A stretch of DNA of 64,000 nt from Beta vulgaris subsp. vulgaris (Eukaryota > Streptophyta > Magnoliopsida > Caryophyllales > Amaranthaceae), in assembly GCF_026745355.1 (NCBI RefSeq), contig NC_079208.1:16071955-16135954 (forward strand). The letters are read 5' to 3'. Below are positions 22,511 to 33,772 of the stretch, piece by piece. The translations under genes and the position numbers were made by a program. The notes below the pieces were generated by a model, which worked only from the letters and a program-made list of their open reading frames with translations, ran no database searches and was not told the origin of the DNA. Position 1 is the stretch's first letter, and each line of letters opens with the position of its first letter.

Positions 22511-23565
22511 TTATTTTCTCTCAGCATCATCCATAAAAAAATCTGAAACATCAAGGCTGGGCATGGATGTAGTGGCTTCATTAACAAAGTTTGCTTCAGC
22601 ATTTTTTCCTTTGTTTTTTATTGAAGCTTGATATAGATCTACCAAATGTTTGGCAGTACGACATGTGCGGCCCCAGTGCCCAGTCATGCCACATCTATGG
22701 CAAGTATCATTTCCTTTATAGGACGTCTGCCTCTGATTTCCAGATGATTGTCCCCAATTTTTATCAGAATGTTTAAAATTATTATTTCTTGGGGAAAATC
22801 GGCCTCTTCCACGTCCACGCCCTCGGCCACGGTAATTACCACGTCCTCTCCCACGACCGTTGTAATTACCGCGTCCACCACTATGTATAGCATTTGCTTC
22901 TGGTGGATTAGAGCTTTCTATTGCATTTATCTCATGAGTGGCTGAAGACCCCGTAGGTCTAAGATTATGATTTTTCAGCAAAAGATCATTATTTTGTTCA
23001 GCCACAAGTAGTACTGAGATTAGCTCAGAGTACTTTTTGAAAGCTCTGAACCTGTATTGTTCTGCCAATATGATATTAGAGGCGTGGAAAGTGGAGAGCG
23101 TTTTGTTTATCATTTGCTCTTCTGTGATGGGATGATCACAATATCTTAACAATGATACAATTCTAAACAATGTTGAATTGTAATCACTGACCGTTTTAAA
23201 ATCCTGGAACCTCAGATTGGTCCAGTCATAATGTGCCTTTGGGAGAAGCACATTTTTGTGATGCCCATATCTTTCATTTAGGCTATCCCATAGTTCTTTT
23301 GGATCATCCACAAGTAGATATTCATTTTTAAACTTTCATGTAAATGATGTCTTAGGAGGACTAAGGCTTTTGCCTTTTCTTGTACAGTCGCAATTTTAAC
23401 TGATGCGGCTGTTGTAGTTGCATCCCCTTGTTGGGTTGTCACATCTTTAATTGTATGTTCCAGTCCTTGGGCCTTTAAATTCATTTGGGCGTCCACCGTC
23501 CATTCTAAAAACTTTTGCCCAGATAGATCTAGTATGTTAAATTGTCTTTTCACTAGATCTCCCAT
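22511..23565 (-). pseudogene. Copia gag (capsid / nucleocapsid)
   Basis: Likely start is the ATG at 23563-23565, giving a standard copia gag N-terminus (F-x-x-L-D-L-S-G-x-x-F-x-x-W). A frameshift near 23300 moves to 23311-22511, which has the W-D-S-L-N-E-R-Y capsid motif, a long Arg-Gly-rich stretch (about residues 146-175 of that frame), and one CCHC zinc knuckle (C-H-R-C-G-M-T-G-H-W-G-R-T-C). Gag packages the element RNA in cytoplasmic particles. The RG repeat is longer than usual and could bind RNA. Confidence 0.85.
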
Positions 23566-23858
23566 TCTTTTGACTACAAATAGGTAAATATTTGAAATTA
23601 GTAATGATGATAAATCACATATATATATTATCTCCCCCTGATTTATATCATTATTATTATAGATAAATAATACAAACAAAAAAAACTAAAAATAGCGTAC
23701 AATAATAATGAAGCAAAAAAAACAAAAAAAAATACCAAAAATAGAAACAAAATACAACAAGAGAATAAAAAAACTTCCTAAAATGCACTTAAAGACAAAA
23801 AAATTGATATTCATGTGCATTTTTCGCCATTCTTCCGGGGGAAATTTTTTTTTGTCTC

Positions 23859-24005
23859 CTATTTATGTATTAGGAGATATATCATTAATGCCATGAGGAG
23901 GAAAAAGAAACCGGCTATAAGAAATAAGTAGAGTTTTATTTTCCTAAAATCCTCTTCAAAAGAGGAAGATGAGGGTGGAGGACGGTTGTTGTTGGCGTTA
24001 AACAT
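23859..24005 (-). CDS. 48-residue ORF with one transmembrane helix, in the copia leader
   Basis: ATG complement at 24003-24005, stop TAG complement at 23859-23861. The peptide has an N-terminal Asn/Pro/Ser-rich stretch, an acidic E-E-D patch, then a hydrophobic run of about 21 residues of Leu/Ile/Phe/Met bounded by Lys on both sides: a plausible single-pass membrane peptide. It lies between the 5' LTR and gag of the copia element, upstream of gag by about 290 bp. I do not know a family for it. It could be chance, but the charge-bounded helix is notable. Confidence 0.4.
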   Translation of the reverse strand: MFNANNNRPPPSSSSFEEDFRKIKLYLFLIAGFFFLLMALMIYLLIHK

Positions 24006-24420
24006 GGTGGCCGGAAGGTTGAGGAAGAAGAGAAAAAAAATTTGTGGGTTTAGAGAAAAAAAATCGGAAGAAGATAAGGGTATGTGGTGAAAATGGGGAT
24101 GGTAATCCGCTTTTATAGAGGGTTATCCTAACTGTGCAGTTCATATACAGTTAAAAATATACAACGCAATAAAATTCTAATATTGACAAATATATATTAG
24201 AGCATCTGGTAAATTGGTAATATAATATATGTAAAAAAAAAATAGAAGATTAGAGACAATAATATATAATAATGTTCTGAATGCTTGTTCCCTGCATACA
24301 TACGACATTATTGCACATATAAGACATAATAATGCTATCACTTCACTAGGCCGTCCATATAGGTGGCAATAAAAAAAATTAACATGTCCATATAGGCGGT
24401 TTAAGAGCAAATAAAATAAA

Positions 24421-25715
24421 CGGTTTTTTCACCATATACCCCCGACAATTTTTTTTTTGCACCGTATACCCTTTCAACTTTCCAAATTCATCATATACCC
24501 CTCACATTTCAAAAAATACATCAACTTACCCTTTTGACTAATGGTGTTAAACTTCCGTTAGTCATTAACCCCTAATTCCCTCTAACCCTAATTAACTAAC
24601 CTAAACTAAACCCTAACCCTAACCCCCACTGCCACATCACCCCACCCCTTACCCCTACTGCCACATCACCCTCACTGCCACATCACCCTCATTGCCACAT
24701 CACCCCCTCACCTTACCCACTGCCACATCACCCCCTCACCACCACCACCTCCTCACCACCACTCCCTCCCCACTCCCCAGCAACCCCCCTCCCTACTCCC
24801 CTGACCCCCACCCTCACCCCACCGGATTTTCGCACCTGACCTTACTCCCCACCCTGATTGGATTTTCGCACCAACCCCACCCTGCCGGATATTCGCACCT
24901 GACCCCTACTCCCACCCTGACCGGATTTTCGCCGACCCCACCCCGCCGGATTCTCTACTCTGAAACCGTTGCACAACCCCCACACCACCCTCGCAGCACC
25001 CCTAAAATTATCGCACCACCCTCGCACCACTCCTAAAACCCTCGCAACTACCCTAAAAATCCTCGCACCACCCCGAAAACCCTTCGCACCACCCCGAAAA
25101 CCTCGCACCATCATTGTACCTCCCTAAAAAAACGTCGCACCATCCCTGATAAAAGCCAGATTTCAGGCCGAAATCAATTTTGCGAGGGAGGGGGGGTGGG
25201 ACTGCAGTGTGAGGTAACTGGAGTGGGGTGGGAGTGGGACTGCAGTGGTGGGACTGCAGTGGGGGTGGGAGTGGGACTGCAATGGGGGGGGGTGGGAGTG
25301 GGACTGCTGCGAGATAGATGTCGGAAGGTAGAGGGGGTTGCGTTGCTGTGGGCGGCGGAATGGGGAGGGCGCGGCGCTGCGGGTGGCAGAGGGGGGGGGG
25401 GCTTCGGGGGTGGTGGGGAGGGAGACTGCAGTGGTGGTGGTGGGGGTGGGGGTGGGAGTGGGGGATGGGGTTAGGGTTAGGGTTAGGGTTAGGGTATTAG
25501 GGATAGAGTATTAGGATTAGGTTTAGGGTTAGATTTAGGTTAGTTAAGTAGGATTAGAGGGTGATTAGGGGTTAATGACTAACGCAGTTTAACGCCGTTA
25601 GTCATTAAGGGTAACTGGATGTATTTTTTCAAAAGTGAGGGGTATATGGTGAATTTCAAAAGTTGAAAGGGTATATGGTGCAAAAATTTGTCAGGGGTAT
25701 ATGGTGAAAAAACCG
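24421..25715. mobile_element. Non-autonomous Mutator-like element (possible Pack-MULE)
   Basis: Long terminal inverted repeats (over 150 bp, starting CGGTTTTTTCACCATATACC). Identical 9-bp flanks TAAAATAAA at 24412-24420 and 25716-25724 give the target duplication size of Mutator elements. No transposase is seen. The interior (about 24690-25460) is C-rich on the left and G-rich on the right, far from the local AT-rich background, and gives Pro- or Gly-rich ORFs. It is inserted in the copia leader, so it is younger than that element. The same terminal sequence starts at 62549. Confidence 0.88.
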
Positions 25716-25776
25716 TAAAATAAAATAACGTAAATAAAATGTCCTTGCCCTACATGAAGGTGGCGTTATCATCAAA

Positions 25777-26100
25777 TTATTTGTTTTCTGCGTTAGCAGC
25801 ATGGTGACGTTTACTACTAGTTTCTTCCTGTTCATCTCTATCTCTTTTATTACTTGGCGGAGGTTGATTTTCAGTTGGTTGTATAGGAGGGTTATTATTG
25901 GTGTTGGGAACAGGGGTTTGTGGGTTTTCTCTGGTATGGGTATTTGTACCGTTATTACGGTTACTGGGTCGGGGCTGTATTACAGTTCCCCTCGCTGGGT
26001 TGGTAGTGAATGACACATTGTTTCGCTCTATCCAAAAATAAACACCCGAGACAGAGACATTGTGTAAAACAATGTTAATCCCGTTACTTTGTTGATCCAT
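25777..26100 (-). CDS. 107-residue ORF in the copia leader, unknown
   Basis: First ORF after the 5' LTR (about 120 nt from the primer site). It has a short globular-looking N-terminus (residues 1-35), then a long Asn/Pro/Thr-rich linker, and ends in a basic cluster (K-R-D-R-D-E-Q-E-E and S-S-K-R-H-H) that could be a nuclear localisation signal. It is not a known gag, protease or envelope domain. It may be a leader ORF of this copia family, or captured sequence. Confidence 0.4.
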   Translation of the reverse strand: MDQQSNGINIVLHNVSVSGVYFWIERNNVSFTTNPARGTVIQPRPSNRNNGTNTHTRENPQTPVPNTNNNPPIQPTENQPPPSNKRDRDEQEETSSKRHHAANAENK

Positions 26101-26199
26101 GTTCGGATAGTAAAGAGTTGGGCTTGGAGAAAAAAATTTAAAACTTAAAACAGGATGGATGTAAAAATTTTAAAGATACCTTTAAATTTTTTTTCGGTA

Positions 26200-26458
26200 G
26201 AACACTCGTGCTGATAACGTGTTGTGAGAAATATGGAGAGAGAGAGAAGCTATGTAAATATATCAGAGAGTATTGTATTCGTATTATGTAAAACTGATTT
26301 CTTACACCGGTATTTATAGCAAAAAATTCTACTATTTAACATTACATATTCAACATTTTCTGCGCAGAAGAAAAGCTTTTCCTAACATGCATTAAATGCA
26401 TGTCAGGACATTCACCATACTTGAATAGTGGAATTTGCCATTCCACTGTTTCTTAACA
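26200..26458 (-). repeat. 5' LTR and primer-binding site of the copia element
   Basis: LTR 26220-26458 (239 bp). Inside it, the minus strand reads CGTTATCAGCACGAG, the probable primer-binding site. Differences from the left LTR include an AGAGAG length change near 26238 and a 2-bp loss near 26283. Confidence 0.85.
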
Positions 26459-26463
26459 ATTAT

Positions 26464-27005
26464 CACGTTTTTGGAACTTTTTTTGAAATAAATATATAGG
26501 TTATTTAAAATTTTATGTGAATACCTAATTTTTACCATTTTTTTTTGAAATAAGTACCAGATAACGAAAATATCGAAAAATTTAACAGAACTCAATTAGT
26601 GGGTCCCACATTTCAACTACTAATACTCAACATTATCCCCATTCAATTACTCACAACGACTAGTTTTAAAACACATCCAACCATCTTCTCCTTCATCATT
26701 TGTCATTTGAAATTCAAGGGGATTTCATCTAAAAGTGAAGCTTTGATGATAATTTTATAGTTTCTATGTTTCTTATTCAGATATATTTTCTTTGTTAGGG
26801 TATTTCAATTTGGGGGTGAATTGCAATGATACTAGGACTTTTCCAATTTTTCCATGTTGAATATGTATTTTTTTTCTGTATAAAGGTATTAGTTTTGATT
26901 ATCAATGTTTTTTTCTTGAATTTTTTATTTTTGAAGTGAGTAATGTATGATATATAATTTTGATGTTTTTGATTTTGTGTGAATTGATTATTTTTTGGTA
27001 GCATC
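26464..27005 (+). other. Spacer / probable 5' leader and intron of the GRF pseudogene
   Basis: AT-rich, non-coding. A TTTTTTGGTAG acceptor-like sequence ends at about 27001, just before the ATG at 27006, so an intron in the leader is plausible. Confidence 0.35.
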
Positions 27006-27290
27006 ATGGGTGTTCTTTGCAAATGTTGGATTCCAACAAAAGTTCATGAATCTGGAACAAGTTCGAATCCAGGAAGGAGATTCTTCGCTTGTAGATTTTC
27101 AGATTCTCGTAGTGGTAAGGAGGGATGTGGCTTTTTAGGCAGGCTAATGAAAATCAAGAAGAGTGGCAAAAGCTACTTATCAACAAGTAGATTGTGAAAA
27201 GAAAGTGATGCAACAAGAAATCAACTTCTCGAGTTCTGAAAATCAAAGGTTGGTGAACGTGTGCCATTGTGGTGGCAGGGTAGGCAGTCA
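27006..27290 (+). pseudogene. GRF-type zinc-finger protein, frameshifted
   Basis: The ATG frame encodes C-K-C at residues 5-7, an N-P-G-R-R-F-F-A-C core, then G-C-G-F-L. This matches the GRF zinc finger seen in short plant proteins (At4g04775-like). The frame ends at 27197. The usual coiled-coil tail (Glu/Gln/Lys-rich, ending N-V-C-H) can still be read in another frame to about 27275, interrupted by stops. So this is a frameshifted relic. GRF fingers bind single-stranded nucleic acid in other proteins; nothing here shows function. Confidence 0.6.
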
Positions 27291-27876
27291 AGGCCGGGAA
27301 TAGTGAATGTGTTTGTCAATGGGGGTGTTGCTTTTTTCCTTTGACCCTTGTGTGAGGTCATGTTTTACCTCATTTGAGTAGCTTCCAACAAGTTAGAGTA
27401 GGTTGACAGTTTTTACAAAGTTGATTTGTAAGTAATGTGGTCCTAACTTGAATATAATTGTGCTTAGAATTTTGGGGCAGTAGTTTTTTCGACATAATTG
27501 TTTAGGTATGAAGCACAATTTGCAGAGTTTTATGTGTATCAATGCTACTCAAATGAGGATTACGTAAGTAACGAAGCTAATGGTATATGATGAGATGTTG
27601 GACTTTGGAAAAGTAGTCCAACGGTTTTGCTATTACATACGCTACTTTTGTATCTATCTTTGAGCACTTTTAATGTGACGCAACAAAATATGTCGACTTT
27701 CATTGACAACAATTTCAAACAAGCTAATATTTTTTCAACAAGAGCCTAAAGCATAAAAGAAGTTTAGTTACAAACTATACAACAACAAATAAAACAGTAG
27801 CTTCAAAATGTTGCAATTAATAGAAGACACATTCTAAAACAACTACAACTTCAACTTCAAAGCTTGAACTAATTTA

Positions 27877-28092
27877 GATTTGCCATTGTTGCTTCTTAGC
27901 CTTAGAAACGGTCTGCAACTTAGGCTTATTAGGTGTTGGCTGCTTATGTCGTGGTTGCTTAGCTTGTGGTGGCTTAAGGCATTTGGAATCTGATTGGTTC
28001 ATATAAATTGGTGTATTTTTTGACACTTGGAAGCTATTTGCAGTTGATGATTGCCCAGCTGTGTAGGTTGTAGTAGCAGTGATATATGCCTG
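27877..28092 (-). pseudogene. Exon-like remnant with Lys/Pro/Gln-rich C-terminus
   Basis: An acceptor TTTTTTGCAG lies at 28093-28102 (minus), after which 71 codons run to a stop at 27874-27876. The C-terminal half is rich in Lys, Pro and Gln. It looks like the last exon of a gene whose upstream exons I cannot find to the right before the MULE at 28724. Product unknown; it could be the tail of a transposase. Confidence 0.3.
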
Positions 28093-28723
28093 CAAAAAAC
28101 AAGGCACACAATTATAGGCGTGTTTTTATTTCGCGTACGTGGGATGAGCGTATATTAGATTTGACTACCCCATTGTAAAGGTTTTTGTATTGAAAACGTT
28201 TTGAACTCGACAACAATTCTTTATTGGAAACATCATAAATCTAATTGGATATTGGGAAATCATAGGGACAAATTATCCAATGTAGATTTCCCCATCATGA
28301 CTCCATAGACAGTCAAAATGAACCAATGATTGAGTTCGGGGGTGAGGGTACAATACAATCAGGAACCATATTGTCCATTAGTAGCCTCTACTAAATATCG
28401 ATTCATGTCAATGTTTCTGCAATAGAATAACCACATAATGTTTTAAGCACCCTAAAAATAATTAGCCTAGGTTGGTTCAGGAAACACATAAAAAGACTAT
28501 TTTTTAGTGATATGTCATTATGCAATCAATATTATAGGGAACTTAGCAGGTTGTCCAAATTAATCTGATTAATATTAGAACAGTTCTTTAGGTCTTTAAT
28601 TAGCAAAAATAACATGTGGGTGATAAAAGTATTAAAGCAAGACAATCATATAATATGCTTATAATGATTAGGCAATCATATGATATACAAAGGCAAGAAT
28701 AATAATAATATCTATATAAAATA
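28093..28723. other. AT-rich spacer
   Basis: No gene recognised. Moderately AT-rich with ATAATAATAAT near 28700. Confidence 0.4.
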
Positions 28724-29992
28724 GGAAAAATTGACAAAAATAAGCCAACGTTTGGCCAATCTTCCGGAAATAAGGCAAGCTTTTGAAAATCCAGATATAA
28801 TACAACGTTTGCATCATTTTAGCCAAATTTGGGTTAGATGACTTTTTACCATTTTTACAGGTAACTTATTTGTTTTATTTCTTTATTTTTCTCTTTAGTT
28901 TTTCGTAACTTTTCTCTCTCTCTTCTCTCTCTTTCTGAAATCCAACCTCCCTCTTCCTCATCAAATCACCAACATCTACCATCACCTAACTCCACCGACC
29001 GAAATCAACGAGTCAGCCTCCATCCACCGGACCTCCACCGCCATACCTCTGAGCGCCTTCTTTCTCTCTCTCCCTTTAACTCTTTTGCTCTCTCTCCTTC
29101 GAAATTTAGCTGTGGTTATTTTGGGTGGTGATGTTGGTGCGGATAGGGGTGTCACGGTGGGTTTTTGGTGGTTTCATGGCGCGTTTTTGGGTGGTTTTTG
29201 TGGTGGGGTTGTTTTCGAAGTTAGTGTTGGTCGATTTGGGTTTCACGTGGGGTTTTCTGGGTTTCGGGGTTGGGGTTTGAAATTGGGTTAATTGCAGTTG
29301 TTCGAGGCAAGGTGGTGGTCAGGTCTGATGGTGGCTTTGATAAGTAGGGTTAGTATAGTAGTGGTGGGTTTGAGTTAGTAGCAGTGGTGGGTTCGGGTTG
29401 ATGGTTTGTCTGGGTTAACTATGGTGCGCTGGGTTTGGTGTGGTGGCGCGGCAAGGTTTGTGGGTAGTTTTGGGACGGTGGTGGCGTTTAGTTTAGTGGG
29501 GTGGTGTTGGCTACGGTTGTTGTGAGGTTGGCCACGGTGGTTGTGGGGTTGTTTGTGGGATTTCGTTATGGTGCTGTTGGTTTAGTTGTTGTGGTCATGG
29601 GAATAGCAATAAGAGGGGTGATGGTTGCGGTGGTGGTAGAGGTTATTGAACGTCGTTGCGCTGGTGTCGGCGGTGGTGGACGTAGGTGCGTGTAGACATC
29701 TGTGACTGGTGGCGGTGGTGCTGGGTTCTGGTAAAGGGAAACAGGAAGAGGGAGGGTTAGGGAGGAGAAAGAAACTAAAATTAGTTTAGTTAAAACATTA
29801 AATTGAAATTAACCATAATTAGTTAAATTAATCACAAATAACTTGTTACCACCTGTGTTATCAGGTAAACTAAAATCAATGACCCAAATTTGGCTAAAAT
29901 GATGCAAAGGTTGTATTATATCTGGATTTTCAAAAGCTTGCCTTATTTCCGGAAGATCGGCCAAATGTTGGCTTATTTTTGTCAATTTTTCC
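28724..29992. mobile_element. Second non-autonomous Mutator-like element with GC-rich interior
   Basis: Terminal inverted repeats of about 130-140 bp begin GGAAAAATTGACAAAAATAAG. The flanks TATAAAATA at 28715-28723 and 29993-30001 are an identical 9-bp duplication. The interior has a CT-rich leader-like stretch (28905-29090) followed by about 650 bp of GGTGGTGG-type sequence in contrast to the AT-rich flanks. No transposase. The interior may be a captured gene fragment (Pack-MULE); the plus-strand ORFs (29085-29291, 29501-29695) are Gly/Val-rich and not convincing. Confidence 0.85.
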
Positions 29993-30001
29993 TATAAAAT
30001 A

Positions 30002-33000
30002 AAGTATAGTAAAGGGATTAGAATATACAGTATAACGATTTTACATTAAATATCTACATCAGGAAATAAAAAATTAGTAGCTTCAATATAAAAATAGAGA
30101 ATTTATTCAAGGTTCCTCAGGATTATACCTATGCGGTCTAGATTGAAGAGTGTAACAATCTTTAGGCGGAGCAACGTAGAACCAGGAACACAGTGCGATT
30201 AGGAATAGAAATTGATTTGAAGTATTGAAAGTATTTGAGTGTTTGAGTATTTGGAGAATCGAGTGTATTACTGAGATATTCGTAAGTTAATGTATTCGTA
30301 AAACTAATAATGAAAAATTGTCTTTGATTCGGGAAATCGGCCTGTATTTATAGGAAAAAAAAGATGTGCGCTCCACGCAAGACCTGTGCCAAGCGCAGTC
30401 TTACGTGCAGGCGCACTGCCACGCATCACGTGCACATTGGTGTGGCTGATGCAGCCAACCCAATCATATTTAGGCATGTGTAAATGCCTTTTTGAAAAGA
30501 TAGAAAAGAAAGGTTGCGTCTCATACAAGACTTGCGTTAGACGCATGACTATATGTGAGTCACAAATCCACGTGACTGGCTCGCCTGACGCGTTCTGGCC
30601 AATGTTTTGAACGCACGTGGCGCACTGAGCGTACCCGCCGTGTCTGGCGCTTATTCCGAAATATTCGTGTTTTTATTCTACGCGTCCTTCGAAGATACCT
30701 TTTTTATCCCTAAAATTTCGGAGATTAATCTTTACGAATGTAAATCTGATTTATATTTATAAAAATATGTATGAAAAATATTTATTTAAATAATAAATAT
30801 TTAATTGGGCTCTTAAAATGGACATAAAATATTTTATGGGTTTAAAATACAATTAATCATCATGAACAATCAATTGGGCTTTAGAATATCATTTCAAAAC
30901 ACAAATTTGGAATGATTCTTTATATTGCTCTTCCATTGGGTCGCACCAACTAATACCGCGGTATGTTTCATCATTGGATCCTTAAATGGGGAGACACGAT
31001 TATGGGTCTAGAGAAGCCCCCACTTTGACTGAGGTTTAGGAAATTGAAAGTCAAAGTATACGGTGTCGGGATGGAGAACGATTCTAAATGCTCTGCACTT
31101 TAGAACTGATCTATATACGTCGGTCTCTGCAAAACAAAGTTAGTATGCAGGACAATAATTACAAGCAATCTAATTACCTGCACGGAAAGATGTTAGCAGA
31201 TAGTTGCAAAAAACTCAGACAAAGCACATAATGATGCAATAATGCGAACTTAGACTCTCTAAGGATGCATGAGACGCTATGCAAAGATTAATGTTATGCA
31301 AAGCTATGGGATGACACGTCATGCAAGGTCAGGGTTATGCAAGACTAGAATGTATGAAATGCAAGGTCAGGATTTTGCAAGGCTAGGATATGTGTAGAAT
31401 GATAGATAGATCAGAATCAGATAGAATTATTTTTGAAAATTGCTTTTAGTAAATAATCGAGGTTCGCAAAATGAGGTCCGCAGATTACAACTCTTCGGGA
31501 GTTTGATTCGACTTGGAGGCACCCCCACATATATAGGAAGTCCCCACTTTGGGTGAGCTTGCCTTGAATTAGGCTTGAGCCTTAATTGAAATGTACTTGA
31601 TTTGATATTGATATGTAGTTGATCTGTCTTGAACGTTGAAAGTTGTTCACTGGGATTCTTCTTTGTGGAGTTGATACAGGCAAAGTCCGATATCGTTAGA
31701 GACCGTGGGATTGTCGGAGAGTCCTTCGGGGAAAGGAGAGTTTGAATTGAAAAATAAAAAGTTTGAATTTGTGAATTAAATGAATGTAGGTGAGAAAAGG
31801 CTTTGACGAGGTTAGGTGCATGTTCAAGTTTATGTCGGGATCTAGAAAGAGATTATGCTCCTGAACTCTAGAAAATCAAATCATTAAACCATGACTAATT
31901 GTTTTTTTATTGAAGCGCTCAGACCTCGAGATGAGAATCCCTACGCATCCTTGCGGAATCAGTCCATTCATAGTTCTGGATCTAGTGTTTTTTTGTCCCC
32001 TAATTTTTGCCTCGACCGTCCTTTCGAGTTATAACCTAGAGGGCTTGGACATACCTTGAAGAAGGAGTTAGGGTTGATGAAATGTTGAAGGCTTGAGGTT
32101 TAGATGAAGGTTGAATTGGTTAGGATAAGGTAAGGATTGTGGATTTGAAGTATAGGGATTAAGGTTTGATGGATTGAAAGGATTAAATGAGGAGTAGAAC
32201 TTGTGTGCAATTCCCCTAACTTGACTTTTAATTTGTTTGCCTTTGGTTTTTTTCCTTTTTGTATTTTTTGTCCCGTGTGTTTTCTTTTGCTTTTTTTTCC
32301 GCACTTTGATTTTTGTTCACTTTTTATATTTGTCTGGCATTGACTCTTTTTTTATGTAGTGAGGCTTGCACACAAGTTATTGGTTTAGGGTAAGGCTTGA
32401 AGGCTATTTGTGGAGCTTTGATGTTGAAGGGATTGTTTGGTCTATGATCATGGAGATGATGGTTTAAGGATGATGGCTAAGGTGATGGAGAAAGAGGAAA
32501 TAACTCCTTATCCAAAGGATGTTCATTTTTATTTTTCTTTATTTTTCATTTTCGATCTTCTTTTATTATTATTAGTCAAGTTCATTAGCTGATTTAAGTT
32601 TCATCATTGAATTAGAAGCATAAATAGAATGATGGAAGGCCAATGAAAATGAAAAGAAAAACAAAATGAAATCAAAATGGAAATCCTATATTAAATGAAG
32701 TCCTATAGTGACATAGACTCGATGGAAAAGGACAAAAGTGACTTAGGGTGAGGACTCTCTGACTCATCCTAGGAATTAAACCAAAAATAAAAGACTATGC
32801 CCTTTTGAATTGATGATGCACTGCGCATAAGAGGTTGTTGGTGATGTTATTCTTGTTGTAGCAAGTATTATTAGTCTGTTGTGATCGACTATGTTTCGTA
32901 GCGCCGTGATGGTTTTTGACACTAGATGTCAAATGTTCCTTGTTTTGTTGGAATTCACAGTAGAAATATAGGTTTCACCTTTTGAATTTTCTTTTAGGTG

Positions 33001-33639
33001 CAGGGCTCAGAATAGACCCTATAAAAGTGATTGCGCCTCTATTGTGAAGGCGGTAGACCCTATGGTAGTGATCGCACCTTTATTATGAAGGCGATCAAAA
33101 GTAATCTTCATGAATCTAAATGAAGTCGGGATGGTGATAGCTGAATTGATGAGCTTTAGAGTAGGCTCACATTTTATCCTCCTTTATGCATTCCTAAGTT
33201 GCAATCTTTCGACCAGTGATGAACAGAATCGAGTGGACCTCGCTTGTAAGTTTTAAGAAAAAACATTTTTGAAATGAGAAATGAAGATGAGAAATGGGAG
33301 AATGAAAATGGAAATAGGAAATGGAGGTTAGAGATGGGTATGATATTGGACTAGTATGGGCTTGACCTTGATGGAGATATGAGTCTAACTAAATGCACAT
33401 GCAAACATGGACTGGACTGGACTATGCAAGCAGATTGAATGATTGGACTTCGTTGAGTACTAGACTTTGCACTTACAATAAGTAGATAGACTCGGAAGCT
33501 AAGGATTGCCTATGCTAGCTTCGCTAAACTTAGAGGATGAACTTTTATAATTCGAAGACTGACTTTTATATTCCGTAGACTGACTAGGGTTTACATATAA
33601 TGCAAACTAAACCTAGGGAAACTTTATAGTCCTAAGACT
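30002..33639. other. Long non-coding, probably retroelement-derived region
   Basis: 3.6 kb with no ORF I believe. A minus-strand TATA box at 30345-30352, followed by a leader-like stretch to about 30130, suggests an LTR fragment. 30360-30650 is GC-richer with repeated CGCAC/GTGCG words. About 31000-33500 has short direct repeats such as TATGCAAGGTCAGG (31320-31380) and GGCGGTAGACCCTAT. I suspect the decayed interior of a large Gypsy element but cannot name it. Confidence 0.4.
30345..30352 (-). promoter_or_regulatory. TATA box of a possible LTR
   Basis: The minus strand reads CCTATAAATACAGG, a good plant TATA context, with about 200 bp of leader-like sequence downstream and no gene. Best explained as an LTR promoter in the unassigned region. 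Confidence 0.35.
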
Positions 33640-33768
33640 GAGCTTTCGTAGTCCATAGACTGACTTTATAGTCCCAAGCCTAAGCTTTTATAGTTCGTAG
33701 ACTGACTTTATAGTTCTAAGACTGAGCTTTTATAGTCCGTAGACTGACTTTATAGTCCTAAGACCGCC
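33640..33768. repeat. Minisatellite, about 42-bp unit, three copies
   Basis: Units of the pattern ACTGAGCTTTTATAGTCCGT then AGACTGACTTTATAGTCCTAAG repeat three times with point changes, starting from a related region at 33540. The array abuts the copia LTR at 33773. Confidence 0.75.
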
Positions 33769-33772
33769 CTTT

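Larger units (their letters stand above)
18436..26458 (-). mobile_element. Copia retrotransposon with 239-bp LTRs, decayed, carrying a nested MULE
   Basis: LTRs 18436-18673 and 26220-26458 share TGTTGTGAGAAATATGGAGA and the palindrome-like CATGCATTAAATGCATG. Flanks AATAT (18431-18435) and ATTAT (26459-26463) form a near-perfect 5-bp duplication. Next to the left LTR, the minus strand has the polypurine tract AAGGGGGAG. Next to the right LTR, it reads CGTTATCAGCACGAG, the primer site style of many plant copia elements. So transcription runs right to left. Order from 5': leader with two small ORFs, gag, protease, integrase, RT, RNase H, as in copia. All large genes carry frameshifts or stops. 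A 1.3-kb Mutator-like element sits in the leader. Confidence 0.9.

Noticed and set aside
24692..25036. Proline/histidine-rich 114-residue ORF and Gly-rich ORFs at 24842-25500
   Set aside because: They fall inside the MULE, are low-complexity and mirror each other on the two strands because of skewed base composition; no domain or splice context.
25466..25494. Telomere repeat array
   Set aside because: Only about four TTAGGGT units, inside a transposon terminal repeat; far too short for telomeric DNA.
30304..30610. ORFs of 80 and 74 residues on opposite strands
   Set aside because: Overlap each other in a GC-rich repeat-like stretch next to a putative LTR promoter; no motif supports coding.
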